Below are positions 12,025 through 20,285 of a DNA stretch of 64,000 bases, in pieces; within the stretch, counting starts at the first letter, position 1; every line of letters starts with the position of its first letter. This stretch comes from Methylomonas koyamae. GTDB taxonomy: Bacteria > Pseudomonadota > Gammaproteobacteria > Methylococcales > Methylomonadaceae. The notes under the pieces were generated by a model. The model made no database searches, had not been told where the DNA came from, and saw only the letters and a program-made list of their open reading frames with translations. Location: positions 1 to 64,000 of the forward strand of contig NZ_PPPU01000016.1 of assembly GCF_006483455.1 (NCBI RefSeq), read 5' to 3'. The translations under genes were made by a program, and so were the position numbers.

Positions 12025-14217
12025 ATGCGGATCAACACCATGCCGAAAAAATATTCACACCTTTTGATACCCGGTCAAATCGCCATACTCCTCGGCCATT
12101 CTCCGATTTTGCTCGCAGCACCCGCCGCCGAAGATTCTGAGCTGGAAATGCCGGTGGTGGAAATCGTCGATTCCGCGGAAACCCTGCAAAAAATCCCCGG
12201 CACCATCAATGTACTGACCCAGGAAGAGTTGTTCGAAAGCCATGTGTTTAACGTCAACGAGGCGTTGCGAAAAATCCCTGGCGTCAATGCCCGCGACGAG
12301 GAAGGTTTCGGCATGCGGCCCAACATCGGTATCCGCGGCATGAACCCCACCCGCTCCACCAAAACCTTGTTATTGGAAGACGGCATCCCGCTCTCGTACG
12401 CTCCTTACGGCGATAATGCCAGTTATTACCATCCGCCGATCGAACGTTTCGCCAGCATCGAAGTGTTGAAGGGTCCGTCGCAAATCTTGTACGGCCCGCA
12501 AACCATCACCGGCACTATCAACTATCTGACGCCGAATCCGCCGAGCAAGCCCGGCGGTTATCTAAGCTTTACCGGCGGTACCCGCGACTTTTACGACGGC
12601 CATTTCAACTATGGCGGCACGGTCGGCGATTTCGGCGGTCTGGTCGATATCACTCACAAAGAAAGCCGCGGCGCCCGCGACAATACCCATTCCGACATCA
12701 ACGATTTCAACATTAAAGGTGTCTACGATATCGACGCGAGCAATGCCCTGACCATTCGCGCCAACTATTTCCAGGAAGACTCGCAATTGACCTATTCCGG
12801 CATCACCGACGCCGAAATGCGCAACTTCGGGATTCGCTACAACCCGTTTAAAAACGACCGGATGATGACCGACCGCTGGGGTACTTCAGTCACCCACCAG
12901 TACAGCATCAACAATAACGCAACGTTGACCACCAATGTCTATTGGTCGCATTTCCATCGCGACTGGTGGCGCCAAGCCAGCACGACCACCGACAACCAGT
13001 GCGGCTTCAATACCGCCAGACTCAATGGCGTCGCGGTCAATCCCGACGCTTGCAACTCGATTCAGGGCCGGTTGCGGGATTACTACAGCTACGGCGTCGA
13101 ACCGCGTCTCCATGTCAACCACAAAACCCTGGGCATCGACAACGAACTCGACATCGGCTTCCGCGCCCATTTCGAAGAACAGCAGCGGATTCAGGAAAAT
13201 AAACAATTTTTGACCGGCACGATAACCTCGTTCGCCGAACGTAACGAGCGCGAAACCGATGCCTACTCCGGCTTTGCCCAAAACCGGTTCATACTCGGCG
13301 ATTGGAGTTTGACGCCGGGCGTTCGTATCGAACACGTCGATTTTCGCCGCCTGAACAAACTCACCAACGCTGCCGGCGATACCACGCTGACCGAAATCTT
13401 GCCGGCGTTCGGTATCGCGCATACGCCAAACGACAAGATCACCACCTTTTTCGGTTTTCACGGCGGCTTTGCCCCGCCGCGCGCGGAGGATACGCTGAGC
13501 AATGTCGGCACCGTCGTGGACGTCGGGCCGGAGAAAAGTTGGAATTACGAGGTGGGCGTCAGGACCAAACCATATAAAGGCGCCAAATTGGATGCCACCT
13601 TGTTCCACGCCGATTTCTTGCAGCAAAACGCAGTCGGCAGCATCGCCGGCGGTTCCACCCCGCTGGCCGCCGGACAGGCTCTATATCAGGGCGCCGAACT
13701 GTCGGCCCGCCAGGACTTCGGCCCGTTGTTCGACAGCGATCATAACGTTTACCTGCAAGCCGCTTACACTTGGGTCGGTACTGCCGAGATGACTTCCGCT
13801 TTCCACTGTCTGGCCACCGGCACCGATTGCAATAACGACACGGCGCGTGCGATGGCCAACGGCAACTTTGTCGGCAACCGCCTGCCCTACTCGCCGGAAC
13901 ACAACCTGACTACCACCATCGGCTATGCCCATGCCAGCGGCTTCGATCTGCATCTGGAAACGGTTTACGTCGGCGAACAATTCAGCGATTTTGCCAATAC
14001 CGGCACGGCGCCGGTCAACGGTAACGGCCAAACCGGCAAAATCGACGACTATGTAGTGTTAAACGTCGCCACCACCTACCACGCCAAACCGATCAACACC
14101 GATTTCTTCGTATCGCTGAAAAACCTGCTCGACGAGACTTACATCGTCGACAGGACCCGCGGCATTCTGCCCGGCTCGCCGCGTTTGGTCCAAGCGGGAT
14201 TTAAAGTCAACTTCTGA
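12025..14217 (+). CDS. TonB-dependent outer membrane receptor (FecA-like siderophore/metal type)
   Basis: 730 residues. A short hydrophobic signal region ending ...LLAAP is followed by a possible TonB box (EMPVVEIVD). A plug domain covers about residues 55-165, with IPGTINVLTQEEL, RPNIGIRGMNPTRSTKTLLLEDG and IEVLKGPSQILYGPQTITGTINY. A 22-strand-type barrel ends in the typical aromatic residue (AGFKVNF). The receptor imports a metal-chelate or similar ligand using TonB energy. There is no N-terminal signalling extension. A Fur-like site upstream suggests iron control. The start could also be the Met at residue 6. The ligand is unknown; ferric citrate-type receptors look closest. Confidence 0.9.
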   Translation: MRINTMPKKYSHLLIPGQIAILLGHSPILLAAPAAEDSELEMPVVEIVDSAETLQKIPGTINVLTQEELFESHVFNVNEALRKIPGVNARDEEGFGMRPNIGIRGMNPTRSTKTLLLEDGIPLSYAPYGDNASYYHPPIERFASIEVLKGPSQILYGPQTITGTINYLTPNPPSKPGGYLSFTGGTRDFYDGHFNYGGTVGDFGGLVDITHKESRGARDNTHSDINDFNIKGVYDIDASNALTIRANYFQEDSQLTYSGITDAEMRNFGIRYNPFKNDRMMTDRWGTSVTHQYSINNNATLTTNVYWSHFHRDWWRQASTTTDNQCGFNTARLNGVAVNPDACNSIQGRLRDYYSYGVEPRLHVNHKTLGIDNELDIGFRAHFEEQQRIQENKQFLTGTITSFAERNERETDAYSGFAQNRFILGDWSLTPGVRIEHVDFRRLNKLTNAAGDTTLTEILPAFGIAHTPNDKITTFFGFHGGFAPPRAEDTLSNVGTVVDVGPEKSWNYEVGVRTKPYKGAKLDATLFHADFLQQNAVGSIAGGSTPLAAGQALYQGAELSARQDFGPLFDSDHNVYLQAAYTWVGTAEMTSAFHCLATGTDCNNDTARAMANGNFVGNRLPYSPEHNLTTTIGYAHASGFDLHLETVYVGEQFSDFANTGTAPVNGNGQTGKIDDYVVLNVATTYHAKPINTDFFVSLKNLLDETYIVDRTRGILPGSPRLVQAGFKVNF

Positions 14218-14322
14218 TATTTGGGTAGGGTGATTCAAGATACAAGGATGTATCAGTGTGCAGCATCCACTCTGCCAATATTTTGCTCAGGCTTCGATAT
14301 GAGAGCCATTAATACGCGTTGG

Positions 14323-14811
14323 TTAATGCAATTGCCGGCGCGATTCGATCAAGGACAAAACGACGACGACAATCAACACCAGTAAAGAGGCCTCCAAGGC
14401 CAGGAAAGCAGCGATTTTGAAGTAGGCAAACCAAGGAGAGACGAAACGCACCAACCATCCGGCCACTTCATCGGCAATTGCCGCGAGATAAATAAAAACG
14501 CTGAGCCAAATTTTGATCCAGGTTGGCAAAGAAGTCATGATCATCAGATGGGTCAACGTCAAGACCAGCATGCCCATTGCAAACAAATGAAAATGGCTGA
14601 CTTCGAGCAGGCTTTGGTAACTTCTTGGCTGAGTAAAGTTCTGTTCAGATCCCATGTAATAGGACATTACCGATTCGGCGGTCAAATCCATTTTATGAAA
14701 GTACATCAAGCCGTTGCTGATCCACAGCAAGGCCACATAAGCCAAAAACATTAAAATCAGCGAATTGATTAACAGCTGGCGATTCTGTTCGCCGGTAACG
14801 AAAAAACGCAT
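14323..14811 (-). CDS. Four-helix inner membrane protein paired with an FMN-binding protein
   Basis: 162 residues with four hydrophobic segments (about 13-32, 72-94, 100-118 and 128-152). Conserved-looking histidines lie at the membrane face in SHFHLFAMGMLVLTLTHL, candidates for heme or metal ligation. Its ATG overlaps the stop codon of the upstream FMN-binding gene by one base (TGATG), so translation is coupled. I infer that it anchors or accepts electrons from the FMN protein, for example as a periplasm-facing reductase. The family is not recognised with certainty. Confidence 0.7.
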   Translation of the reverse strand: MRFFVTGEQNRQLLINSLILMFLAYVALLWISNGLMYFHKMDLTAESVMSYYMGSEQNFTQPRSYQSLLEVSHFHLFAMGMLVLTLTHLMIMTSLPTWIKIWLSVFIYLAAIADEVAGWLVRFVSPWFAYFKIAAFLALEASLLVLIVVVVLSLIESRRQLH

Positions 14812-15362
14812 CAGTTTGATTTACTTTGTAAAAGAACTTGATAAATCGCCAGAATTTTTCTGGCACTATCCACTGCGGCTCGGGCGCTCAGCGTTGCTCC
14901 AGCAACCCCTTGAATGTCCTTGTCCAATGTCAGTTGGTCTATACCGCGATTGCTGAGCAAGGCCATCCAACGTTCGGGCGGTTGGTATTCAGGCGGTTCG
15001 TGAAAGGCCAGAGTGTATACATTGCGCAACTTGCCATCAGCAGTCAGTACCAATAGCAAGGTTTCCGCTTGCGTTCTTACCGTATGCGAATCGATCATTG
15101 CATATCCGACAATTGCATCATTCTTCTTCCCAACATAAACGCTGATCAGGTTTGAATCCAGCTTCAACTTGGCGAGCTGTTCGATCTTAGCGACCTCTTC
15201 GGCACTTGGAAACAACGACATGGTGTCTACCGTTGCGTCATCGCCGAACGCCAGTTTCATTGCCTCGTCCTTACTGTAAAACACAGTCGCTAAAACTGGC
15301 GCCGACATTACGCCCAATATCGCCACCAGATGTAAAAGCCTTTTAGGTTTGATTCTGAACAT
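14811..15362 (-). CDS. Periplasmic FMN-binding domain protein (RnfG/NqrC-like module)
   Basis: 183 residues. The N-terminal signal segment ends near SAPVLAT. The C-terminal half carries the FMN_bind pattern seen in RnfG/NqrC: YTLAFHEPPEYQPPERW followed by QGVAGATLSARAAVDSAR. The SGAT-type flavinylation motif is present as AGAT, with Gly-Ala-Thr kept and Ser replaced by Ala; Thr is the residue that would receive FMN. It is the first gene of a two-gene operon with the membrane protein at 14323. It reads away from a Fur-like site at 15387-15405. Likely role: a flavin electron carrier for metal reduction (inference). Confidence 0.75.
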   Translation of the reverse strand: MFRIKPKRLLHLVAILGVMSAPVLATVFYSKDEAMKLAFGDDATVDTMSLFPSAEEVAKIEQLAKLKLDSNLISVYVGKKNDAIVGYAMIDSHTVRTQAETLLLVLTADGKLRNVYTLAFHEPPEYQPPERWMALLSNRGIDQLTLDKDIQGVAGATLSARAAVDSARKILAIYQVLLQSKSN

Positions 15363-15386
15363 GAAGATTCCGAACAGTGAAAATTA

Positions 15387-15405
15387 GTTAATGATAAAGA
15401 CAACG
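15387..15405 (-). promoter_or_regulatory. Fur-box-like site upstream of the FMN-binding operon
   Basis: GTTAATGATAAAGACAACG matches the 19-base Fur consensus at about 12 positions; the first two hexamers (GTTAAT, GATAAA) are the strong part. It lies 25 bases before the start codon at 15362. Confidence 0.35.
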
Positions 15406-15538
15406 GCCTGACTTTGCCAAACCGTTGGCGAAAACCACATCGGCCAATGTAGTCATCTTGCCTTCCATCCGAACAAAATCACTTCCCGTTCATATAAAGA
15501 AATACTCTTTTTCGTCCATTGGATCAGCCAACATGCTT

Positions 15539-15557
15539 GCTAATGAGAATGCTTTTT
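15539..15557 (+). promoter_or_regulatory. Fur-box-like site upstream of the porin
   Basis: GCTAATGAGAATGCTTTTT matches the Fur consensus at about 13 of 19 positions, including the AATGAGAAT core often seen in real Fur sites. It lies 57 bases before the porin ATG. Confidence 0.45.
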
Positions 15558-15613
15558 ATTTATTATTCTATCAAATAGACTTATTTTTCCTAAGACAATT
15601 CCGAGGTAACCCA

Positions 15614-17137
15614 ATGAGATCGAAAACCACAACCAAGACGACGCTGTGCCTAGGAACAGCCATCAGCCTGGCTTTGGGCTGTGCAAACGCAGCCCCCAAA
15701 AAACCGAACTCGATCGACGAGATGTGGAAAATCATCCAGCAACAACAAAAGGAAATCGAAAACCTGAAAGCCAAATCGTCGGAAAACGAATCACTGAAAC
15801 AAGAAATTAGCGTTTTGAAGGAAACCCAAAAAAGCCAGGAACAAGCGATTTCGCAAGCCACCGCCTCTCAATCCACTCCTAACGCTACCACCGGCAAATC
15901 CGGCAAAGCCGGTCTGGAACATAAAACTGACGTGCTTGCTAGCGAGGTGGAGAAACTCAAGACCCAACTTTATATCCCGGAATCTCGGGAATATAAGAGC
16001 CAGTATGGTTTGGGTCCCGCAGCATCTAACGTGTACGGCGTCAGCCGCGGCATATCCATCGGCGGTTACGGCGAGATGATGTACACCAATTACGCCAACG
16101 CGCGCGGCGACAATGTTACAAACAAGGACACCGCCGACCTGGAACGTGCGGTCATCTATCTCGGTTACAAGTTCAACGATTGGATCATTTTGAACAACGA
16201 AATCGAGTTCGAACACGCTTCGACCGGTGAAGGCTCCGAAGAAAAAGGCGAAGTATCGGTTGAATTCTCGCAATTGGATTTCTTACTGAACCCGAAATAC
16301 AACATTCGCGCCGGTCTGATGCTAGTGCCGATGGGCTTCATCAACGAAATGCACGAACCAACCACATTCCATGGCAATCGCCGGCCAGACGTAGAACGCT
16401 ACATCATTCCGTCTACCTGGCGCGAAATGGGCGCCGGCCTATTCGGTGAAATTTTGCCTGGCCTGCAATACCGGATGTACGCGATGAACGGCCTAAATGC
16501 GAGCAGCTATTCCAACATTGGCATCAAAGAAGGCCGCCAGGGCGGCAGCAATGCCAAAGCGGAAGATTTCGCCTTCACCGGTCGGCTGGATTATACCCCG
16601 GCGTTCGCGCCCGGCTTAATGGTCGGAGCTTCGACGTTTTTCGGCAACAGCGGGCAAAAAGACGTGTTATCCGACGACCGCAATTTCGACGTATTTACTC
16701 AACTCTACGAAGGACACGTCCAGTATCGTTACAAAGGCTTGGAGCTGAGAGCTTTGGGTGCCTGGGGCAAAATCAACAACACCACCACGCTCAGTCCTAT
16801 CATCGGCGAAACCATTGGTCAGGAAAACTTCGGCTGGTACGTGGAAGCGGCTCACGATGTGATGCCCTTCCTGTGGTCTGAAAGTAACCAGTATCTAGCC
16901 CCATTTGTCCGTGTCGAGCGGTACAACACTCTGGCATCTGTCGCCAACGCGGCCGACACCGACTTCGACCGCAGCACCGGCTTGGACCGCTGGATTTATC
17001 AAGCCGGCCTGAGTTACAAACCCATTCAAAACATCGTCATTAAAGCCGACTATCGGCAAATTCACGACCGGAAGATCGTGCCAAGCGGGATCCCATTCGG
17101 CAACGAATTTAACTTAGGTGTCGGCTTTATTTATTGA
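15614..17137 (+). CDS. Outer membrane porin with N-terminal coiled coil (OprO/OprP-like)
   Basis: 507 residues from the ATG at 15614, preceded by GAGGT. A longer in-frame reading from 15425 has no ribosome site and would place the signal peptide internally. Signal peptide about residues 1-27 (ending ANAAP). A coiled coil at about 35-85 (WKIIQQQQKEIENLKAKSSENESL) would trimerise in the periplasm, and beta-barrel repeats start at IGGYGEMMYTNYAN. The barrel resembles phosphate-selective porins, but many such proteins in this position carry other anions or metals. A Fur-like site precedes it. The di-heme protein gene follows after 51 bases, so the two probably form one transcript. Confidence 0.85.
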   Translation: MRSKTTTKTTLCLGTAISLALGCANAAPKKPNSIDEMWKIIQQQQKEIENLKAKSSENESLKQEISVLKETQKSQEQAISQATASQSTPNATTGKSGKAGLEHKTDVLASEVEKLKTQLYIPESREYKSQYGLGPAASNVYGVSRGISIGGYGEMMYTNYANARGDNVTNKDTADLERAVIYLGYKFNDWIILNNEIEFEHASTGEGSEEKGEVSVEFSQLDFLLNPKYNIRAGLMLVPMGFINEMHEPTTFHGNRRPDVERYIIPSTWREMGAGLFGEILPGLQYRMYAMNGLNASSYSNIGIKEGRQGGSNAKAEDFAFTGRLDYTPAFAPGLMVGASTFFGNSGQKDVLSDDRNFDVFTQLYEGHVQYRYKGLELRALGAWGKINNTTTLSPIIGETIGQENFGWYVEAAHDVMPFLWSESNQYLAPFVRVERYNTLASVANAADTDFDRSTGLDRWIYQAGLSYKPIQNIVIKADYRQIHDRKIVPSGIPFGNEFNLGVGFIY

Positions 17138-17188
17138 CCTATCAGCGCCCGGGCACGCCGGGCCAATTTAACTACTGGGAATATTCCG

Positions 17189-18406
17189 ATGAAATCATCC
17201 ATTCGCGCTATCGCCCTTCTCAGTGCAGGCTTAGCGTTCGGTTCGGTGCGCGCTGACGTCGTAGTCCCGGTATTACCGGGCAGTAGCGGCTTGAGTCTGA
17301 AGGCGCAATTAGGGCAGAAATTGTTTTTCGATACCAATTTATCGGAGCCCGCAGGCCAAGCCTGCGCCAGCTGCCATAATCCTAATTTCGCATTTACCGA
17401 CGCGGATAAAACCAAGCCTACATCCAAGGGTGTGGACCCTACGCTGCACGGCAACCGCAACGCCCCGACTGCGATGTATGCGGCATTTTCACCAGCTTTC
17501 TATTTCGACCGCAAAACCGGCCTTTACATGGGGGGACAATTCGTAGACGGCCGGGCGGCAACGCTAACGGCGCAAGCCAAGGGGCCGTTCGTAAACCCGG
17601 TCGAAATGGCTAATCCCGATCCGGCGACAGTAGTAAACAAAGTCCGAAACGCCAACTACATTGACTACGTCACGCTATTTAACGCCATCTACGGACCAAG
17701 TGCGTTGAGCGATACGTCGTTAGCCTACGACAGGATCGCCGACGCGATTGCGGCCTACGAAAATAGCCCGGTATTTAACCGGTTTACCTCGAAATACGAT
17801 TTCTATTTGTTCGGTAAAGCCAGCTTCACCGCAGCAGAAGTGCGGGGCCGCGGCGTTTTCGAATCGGCCAGCAAGGGGAACTGTGCGGCATGCCACCCGA
17901 GCCGCCCGCCTGCCGCCGGCAAACCGCCAATGTTCACCGACTTCAGCTACGACAATATCGGAGTAGCGAAAAACCCGGACAATCCGTTTTATACCATACC
18001 GGCACAATTCAACCCGGATGGTGCCTATTTCGTAGACCTCGGCCTCGGCGGCAGCTTGGGCGTTGCGGGCGAAGATGGGAAATTCAAGGTGCCGACGCTA
18101 CGCAATATTGCGTTGACCGCCCCTTACACCCATAACGGCTATTTCAAGAGTCTACGTACCGTGGTCGAATTTTACGCAAAGCGCGATACTAAAAAGCGCT
18201 GCTCGAATCCTCTGACGAACGACACTAACGCTCTGACGCAAAATTGTTGGCCGGCACCGGAAACCTTGGCAAACGTCAACCATGCCGAATTGGGGTCGTT
18301 AAAGCTCACCACGCAAGATATCGACGACTTGGTGGCGTTTTTGAACACACTGACCGATGGCTACAAAACGACCTCGCCGTGGACTTATACCACTCCTAGC
18401 CCTTGA
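17189..18406 (+). CDS. Periplasmic di-heme c protein, MauG/cytochrome c peroxidase family
   Basis: 405 residues with a signal peptide (about 1-22). Two CXXCH heme-binding motifs are present: CASCH at 59-63, followed by the family-typical HNPNFAFTD, and CAACH at 232-236. Such proteins reduce peroxide or, in MauG and MbnH, oxidise tryptophan residues of a partner protein. The C-terminal KVPTLRNIALTAPYTHNGYFKSLRTVVEFY is the usual conserved block. It follows the porin by 51 bases. In methanotrophs MauG-like proteins occur with copper-binding partners, but no MbnP-like partner is seen here, so the substrate is open. Confidence 0.88.
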   Translation: MKSSIRAIALLSAGLAFGSVRADVVVPVLPGSSGLSLKAQLGQKLFFDTNLSEPAGQACASCHNPNFAFTDADKTKPTSKGVDPTLHGNRNAPTAMYAAFSPAFYFDRKTGLYMGGQFVDGRAATLTAQAKGPFVNPVEMANPDPATVVNKVRNANYIDYVTLFNAIYGPSALSDTSLAYDRIADAIAAYENSPVFNRFTSKYDFYLFGKASFTAAEVRGRGVFESASKGNCAACHPSRPPAAGKPPMFTDFSYDNIGVAKNPDNPFYTIPAQFNPDGAYFVDLGLGGSLGVAGEDGKFKVPTLRNIALTAPYTHNGYFKSLRTVVEFYAKRDTKKRCSNPLTNDTNALTQNCWPAPETLANVNHAELGSLKLTTQDIDDLVAFLNTLTDGYKTTSPWTYTTPSP

Positions 18407-18410
18407 ACAT

Positions 18411-18437
18411 ACGCTTGGCGAGACAATCGTCAAGCGT
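18411..18437 (+). terminator. Hairpin terminator candidate after the di-heme gene
   Basis: Arms of 11 bases (ACGCTTGGCGA and TCGTCAAGCGT, one G-T wobble) around GACAA start 5 bases after the stop codon, followed by TTC and an A-run. Lies between convergent genes and may serve both. Confidence 0.5.
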
Positions 18438-18464
18438 TTCAAAACCGTTAGAAACCGGCCGTGG

Positions 18465-18734
18465 CTATTCCCCAACGCCCGATAGCGAACGTTCTGCGAT
18501 CAAGACTAATTTTTGCGCGCGGGTCAATTTTTTGATCGCAGCCTCCCTGCGACTGGCGGAGCCTTTATCGTGGCCGCCTTCCAAATAAGCGATATTTAAC
18601 GGTCGTCTCGCGCGGAAGTATTTGGCACCTAAGCCGGCTTGGTGTTGCCTAAATCTGCGCTGCACATCGGTCGTTATGCCGGTATATAAACTACCGTCGC
18701 AGCATTCGATCATGTAAACCGACCAACCCGCCAT
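18465..18734 (-). CDS. GIY-YIG nuclease superfamily protein (YhbQ-like)
   Basis: 89 residues, a single GIY-YIG domain: WSVYMIECCDGSLYTGITTDVQRRFRQHQ gives the GIY and YIG strands plus the catalytic Arg region, and SASRREAAIKKLTRAQK the helical part with the Glu. Stand-alone proteins of this type (YhbQ/UPF0213) are DNA-binding nucleases of unclear role. Followed on the same strand by a small membrane protein gene. Confidence 0.88.
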   Translation of the reverse strand: MAGWSVYMIECCDGSLYTGITTDVQRRFRQHQAGLGAKYFRARRPLNIAYLEGGHDKGSASRREAAIKKLTRAQKLVLIAERSLSGVGE

Positions 18735-18747
18735 CGCACCGGCCGGG

Positions 18748-19020
18748 TCAAGCCGACTTATTCAACCAGGCGTTGATAGCCAGCGCGACCGCTACGCCAA
18801 AAGCGATGTAGGCGTACTGCACGGTGAATACCAACAAACCATTTTGAGTGTGACTTGCCGTATCTTTAATCATCGGCGTCACGATCAACGTCCAAAGCAC
18901 CGCCGCCAAAAAATAGACCACTACCCCGGACACCGCCCAGGAAATCGCCGGCCGGCCCGAGCGCGCGGCCGTGTTGTAAAACCATACTGCGATTAACGCC
19001 GCCGCTACCGAACCTATCAT
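18748..19020 (-). CDS. Small three-helix membrane protein of unknown function
   Basis: 90 residues with three hydrophobic segments (about 2-17, 25-47 and 62-84). No signal peptide cleavage or known motif. It lies 11 bases after rnhA on the same strand and may be part of its transcript. Confidence 0.6.
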   Translation of the reverse strand: MIGSVAAALIAVWFYNTAARSGRPAISWAVSGVVVYFLAAVLWTLIVTPMIKDTASHTQNGLLVFTVQYAYIAFGVAVALAINAWLNKSA

Positions 19021-19031
19021 GTATCACCTGT

Positions 19032-19484
19032 TTAATTATTGAGTAACCCGGCAACCGGGGGAATACCCAGGTTTGCCAACTGGTCGGCGCGTTCGTTGCC
19101 GGGAACGCCGGCATGGCCCTTGACCCAGACCCAATCGATCCGATGGCGTTGGATCGCCGCATCCAGACGCTGCCACAATTCAACGTTTTTCACCGGCTGA
19201 TTGGCAGCCGTTTTCCAAGCGCGTTTTTTCCAGTTGGGCATCCATTCGGTAATACCCTGCAACACGTACTTAGAATCGGTATACAGCCTGACGCTACAGG
19301 GTTTGTTCAAGGTTTCCAGCGCTTGAATCGCCGCCATCAATTCCATCCGGTTATTGGTGGTTTCTGGCTCTCCGCCGAACAACTCTTTGCGGTGAGCCTT
19401 ATAGTCCAGGCACACCCCCCAGCCGCCGGGCCCCGGATTGCCCTTGCACGCGCCGTCAGTGTATATGTTGACCGTTTCCGCCAT
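19032..19484 (-). CDS. rnhA: Ribonuclease HI
   Basis: 150 residues. Cleaves the RNA strand of RNA-DNA hybrids. All four catalytic acidic residues can be placed: Asp in [17 protein letters not shown], Glu in [11 protein letters not shown], Asp in [12 protein letters not shown], and the last Asp in [10 protein letters not shown], with the active-site His in [10 protein letters not shown]. The basic protrusion segment [16 protein letters not shown] is also present. The order methyltransferase-rnhA with divergent mltD matches the enterobacterial yafS-rnhA/mltD neighbourhood. Confidence 0.97.
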   Translation of the reverse strand: MAETVNIYTDGACKGNPGPGGWGVCLDYKAHRKELFGGEPETTNNRMELMAAIQALETLNKPCSVRLYTDSKYVLQGITEWMPNWKKRAWKTAANQPVKNVELWQRLDAAIQRHRIDWVWVKGHAGVPGNERADQLANLGIPPVAGLLNN

Positions 19485-19486
19485 GT

Positions 19487-20200
19487 TTATGAATCCTCGT
19501 GTGAGCGCGACTCCAAGCCCGCCGCCGCAGTCGCTAATTTGGTTTTACGCCGTTTTTCGACGGTCAGGGGTATCAGGGTATATTGTCTCTTTACCGCTCT
19601 AATGCCGTAGGCCATCGCAAACAACGCAGCGAATCCGGTTTGGAACTTGCCGTGGGAAATGGTGTAACTATCCAGACCGAACTCGGCCGCAGTCAACAGC
19701 TCGAAATTCATCAATTTTAACCAATCCAACATCCGCGATTTACTGATGAAATGCGCGCGCCAGGAATCGGCCATTTTTCGGTCCCACAGAAACTGAAACC
19801 GAACCGCCAGACTAAACGGACTGAAATTCAATACCACCAATTCGCCACCCGGCTTAAGCACCCGGTTGACCTCGCGCAGAGTCTGGAACCGGCGCGCATC
19901 GAACTCGAGTATATGCGGCAAAATCACCAAATCTATCGACTCGGTCTGTATCGGCAAGCTAAAGGCCTTAGCGGCCACTTTGAGCGCGTCGGCATCGCCC
20001 AACGCCTTGCCGTCGAGAATCAGATAATTACGGTAAAGCGAAAAATCGACGAACTCTTTCTCCCAGCCCAGCCCGCCGATTTGCAATTGGTTTTGTTTGC
20101 AACTGACGGTAATCGAGCGTTTCAGGTAACTGGCTTCCATGGTTTGCAACAGCTTCCCCCTTGGGGTTTCGTATAGTGCAAACAAGAATTGTCTTTTCAT
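19487..20200 (-). CDS. SAM-dependent methyltransferase-like protein (YafS-type)
   Basis: 237 residues. Class I methyltransferase fold at about 70-150: [41 protein letters not shown] is the usual post-motif region. The first motif ([26 protein letters not shown]) lacks a clear glycine-rich DxGxGxG loop, so SAM binding is not assured. It is 2 bases upstream of rnhA and divergent from mltD, the position of yafS in Escherichia coli. Substrate unknown. Confidence 0.8.
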   Translation of the reverse strand: MKRQFLFALYETPRGKLLQTMEASYLKRSITVSCKQNQLQIGGLGWEKEFVDFSLYRNYLILDGKALGDADALKVAAKAFSLPIQTESIDLVILPHILEFDARRFQTLREVNRVLKPGGELVVLNFSPFSLAVRFQFLWDRKMADSWRAHFISKSRMLDWLKLMNFELLTAAEFGLDSYTISHGKFQTGFAALFAMAYGIRAVKRQYTLIPLTVEKRRKTKLATAAAGLESRSHEDS

Positions 20201-20226
20201 CTATTCAACCGATAAGGCTATGTTTT

Positions 20227-20255
20227 TTGGCTATTTTAGAAAGCCATGCTACGAT
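20227..20255 (+). promoter_or_regulatory. Sigma70-like promoter for mltD
   Basis: TTGGCT (20227-20232), 17-base spacer, TACGAT (20250-20255), 31 bases before the mltD start. Confidence 0.4.
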
Positions 20256-20285
20256 CTAATTTTTTTATTTTAGCGAGTTCAGACA

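Noticed and set aside
17189-18406. The MauG-like gene as a methanobactin mbnH
   Set aside because: No mbnP partner, no methanobactin precursor or mbnB/mbnC gene nearby. The general MauG/peroxidase family call is all the sequence supports.
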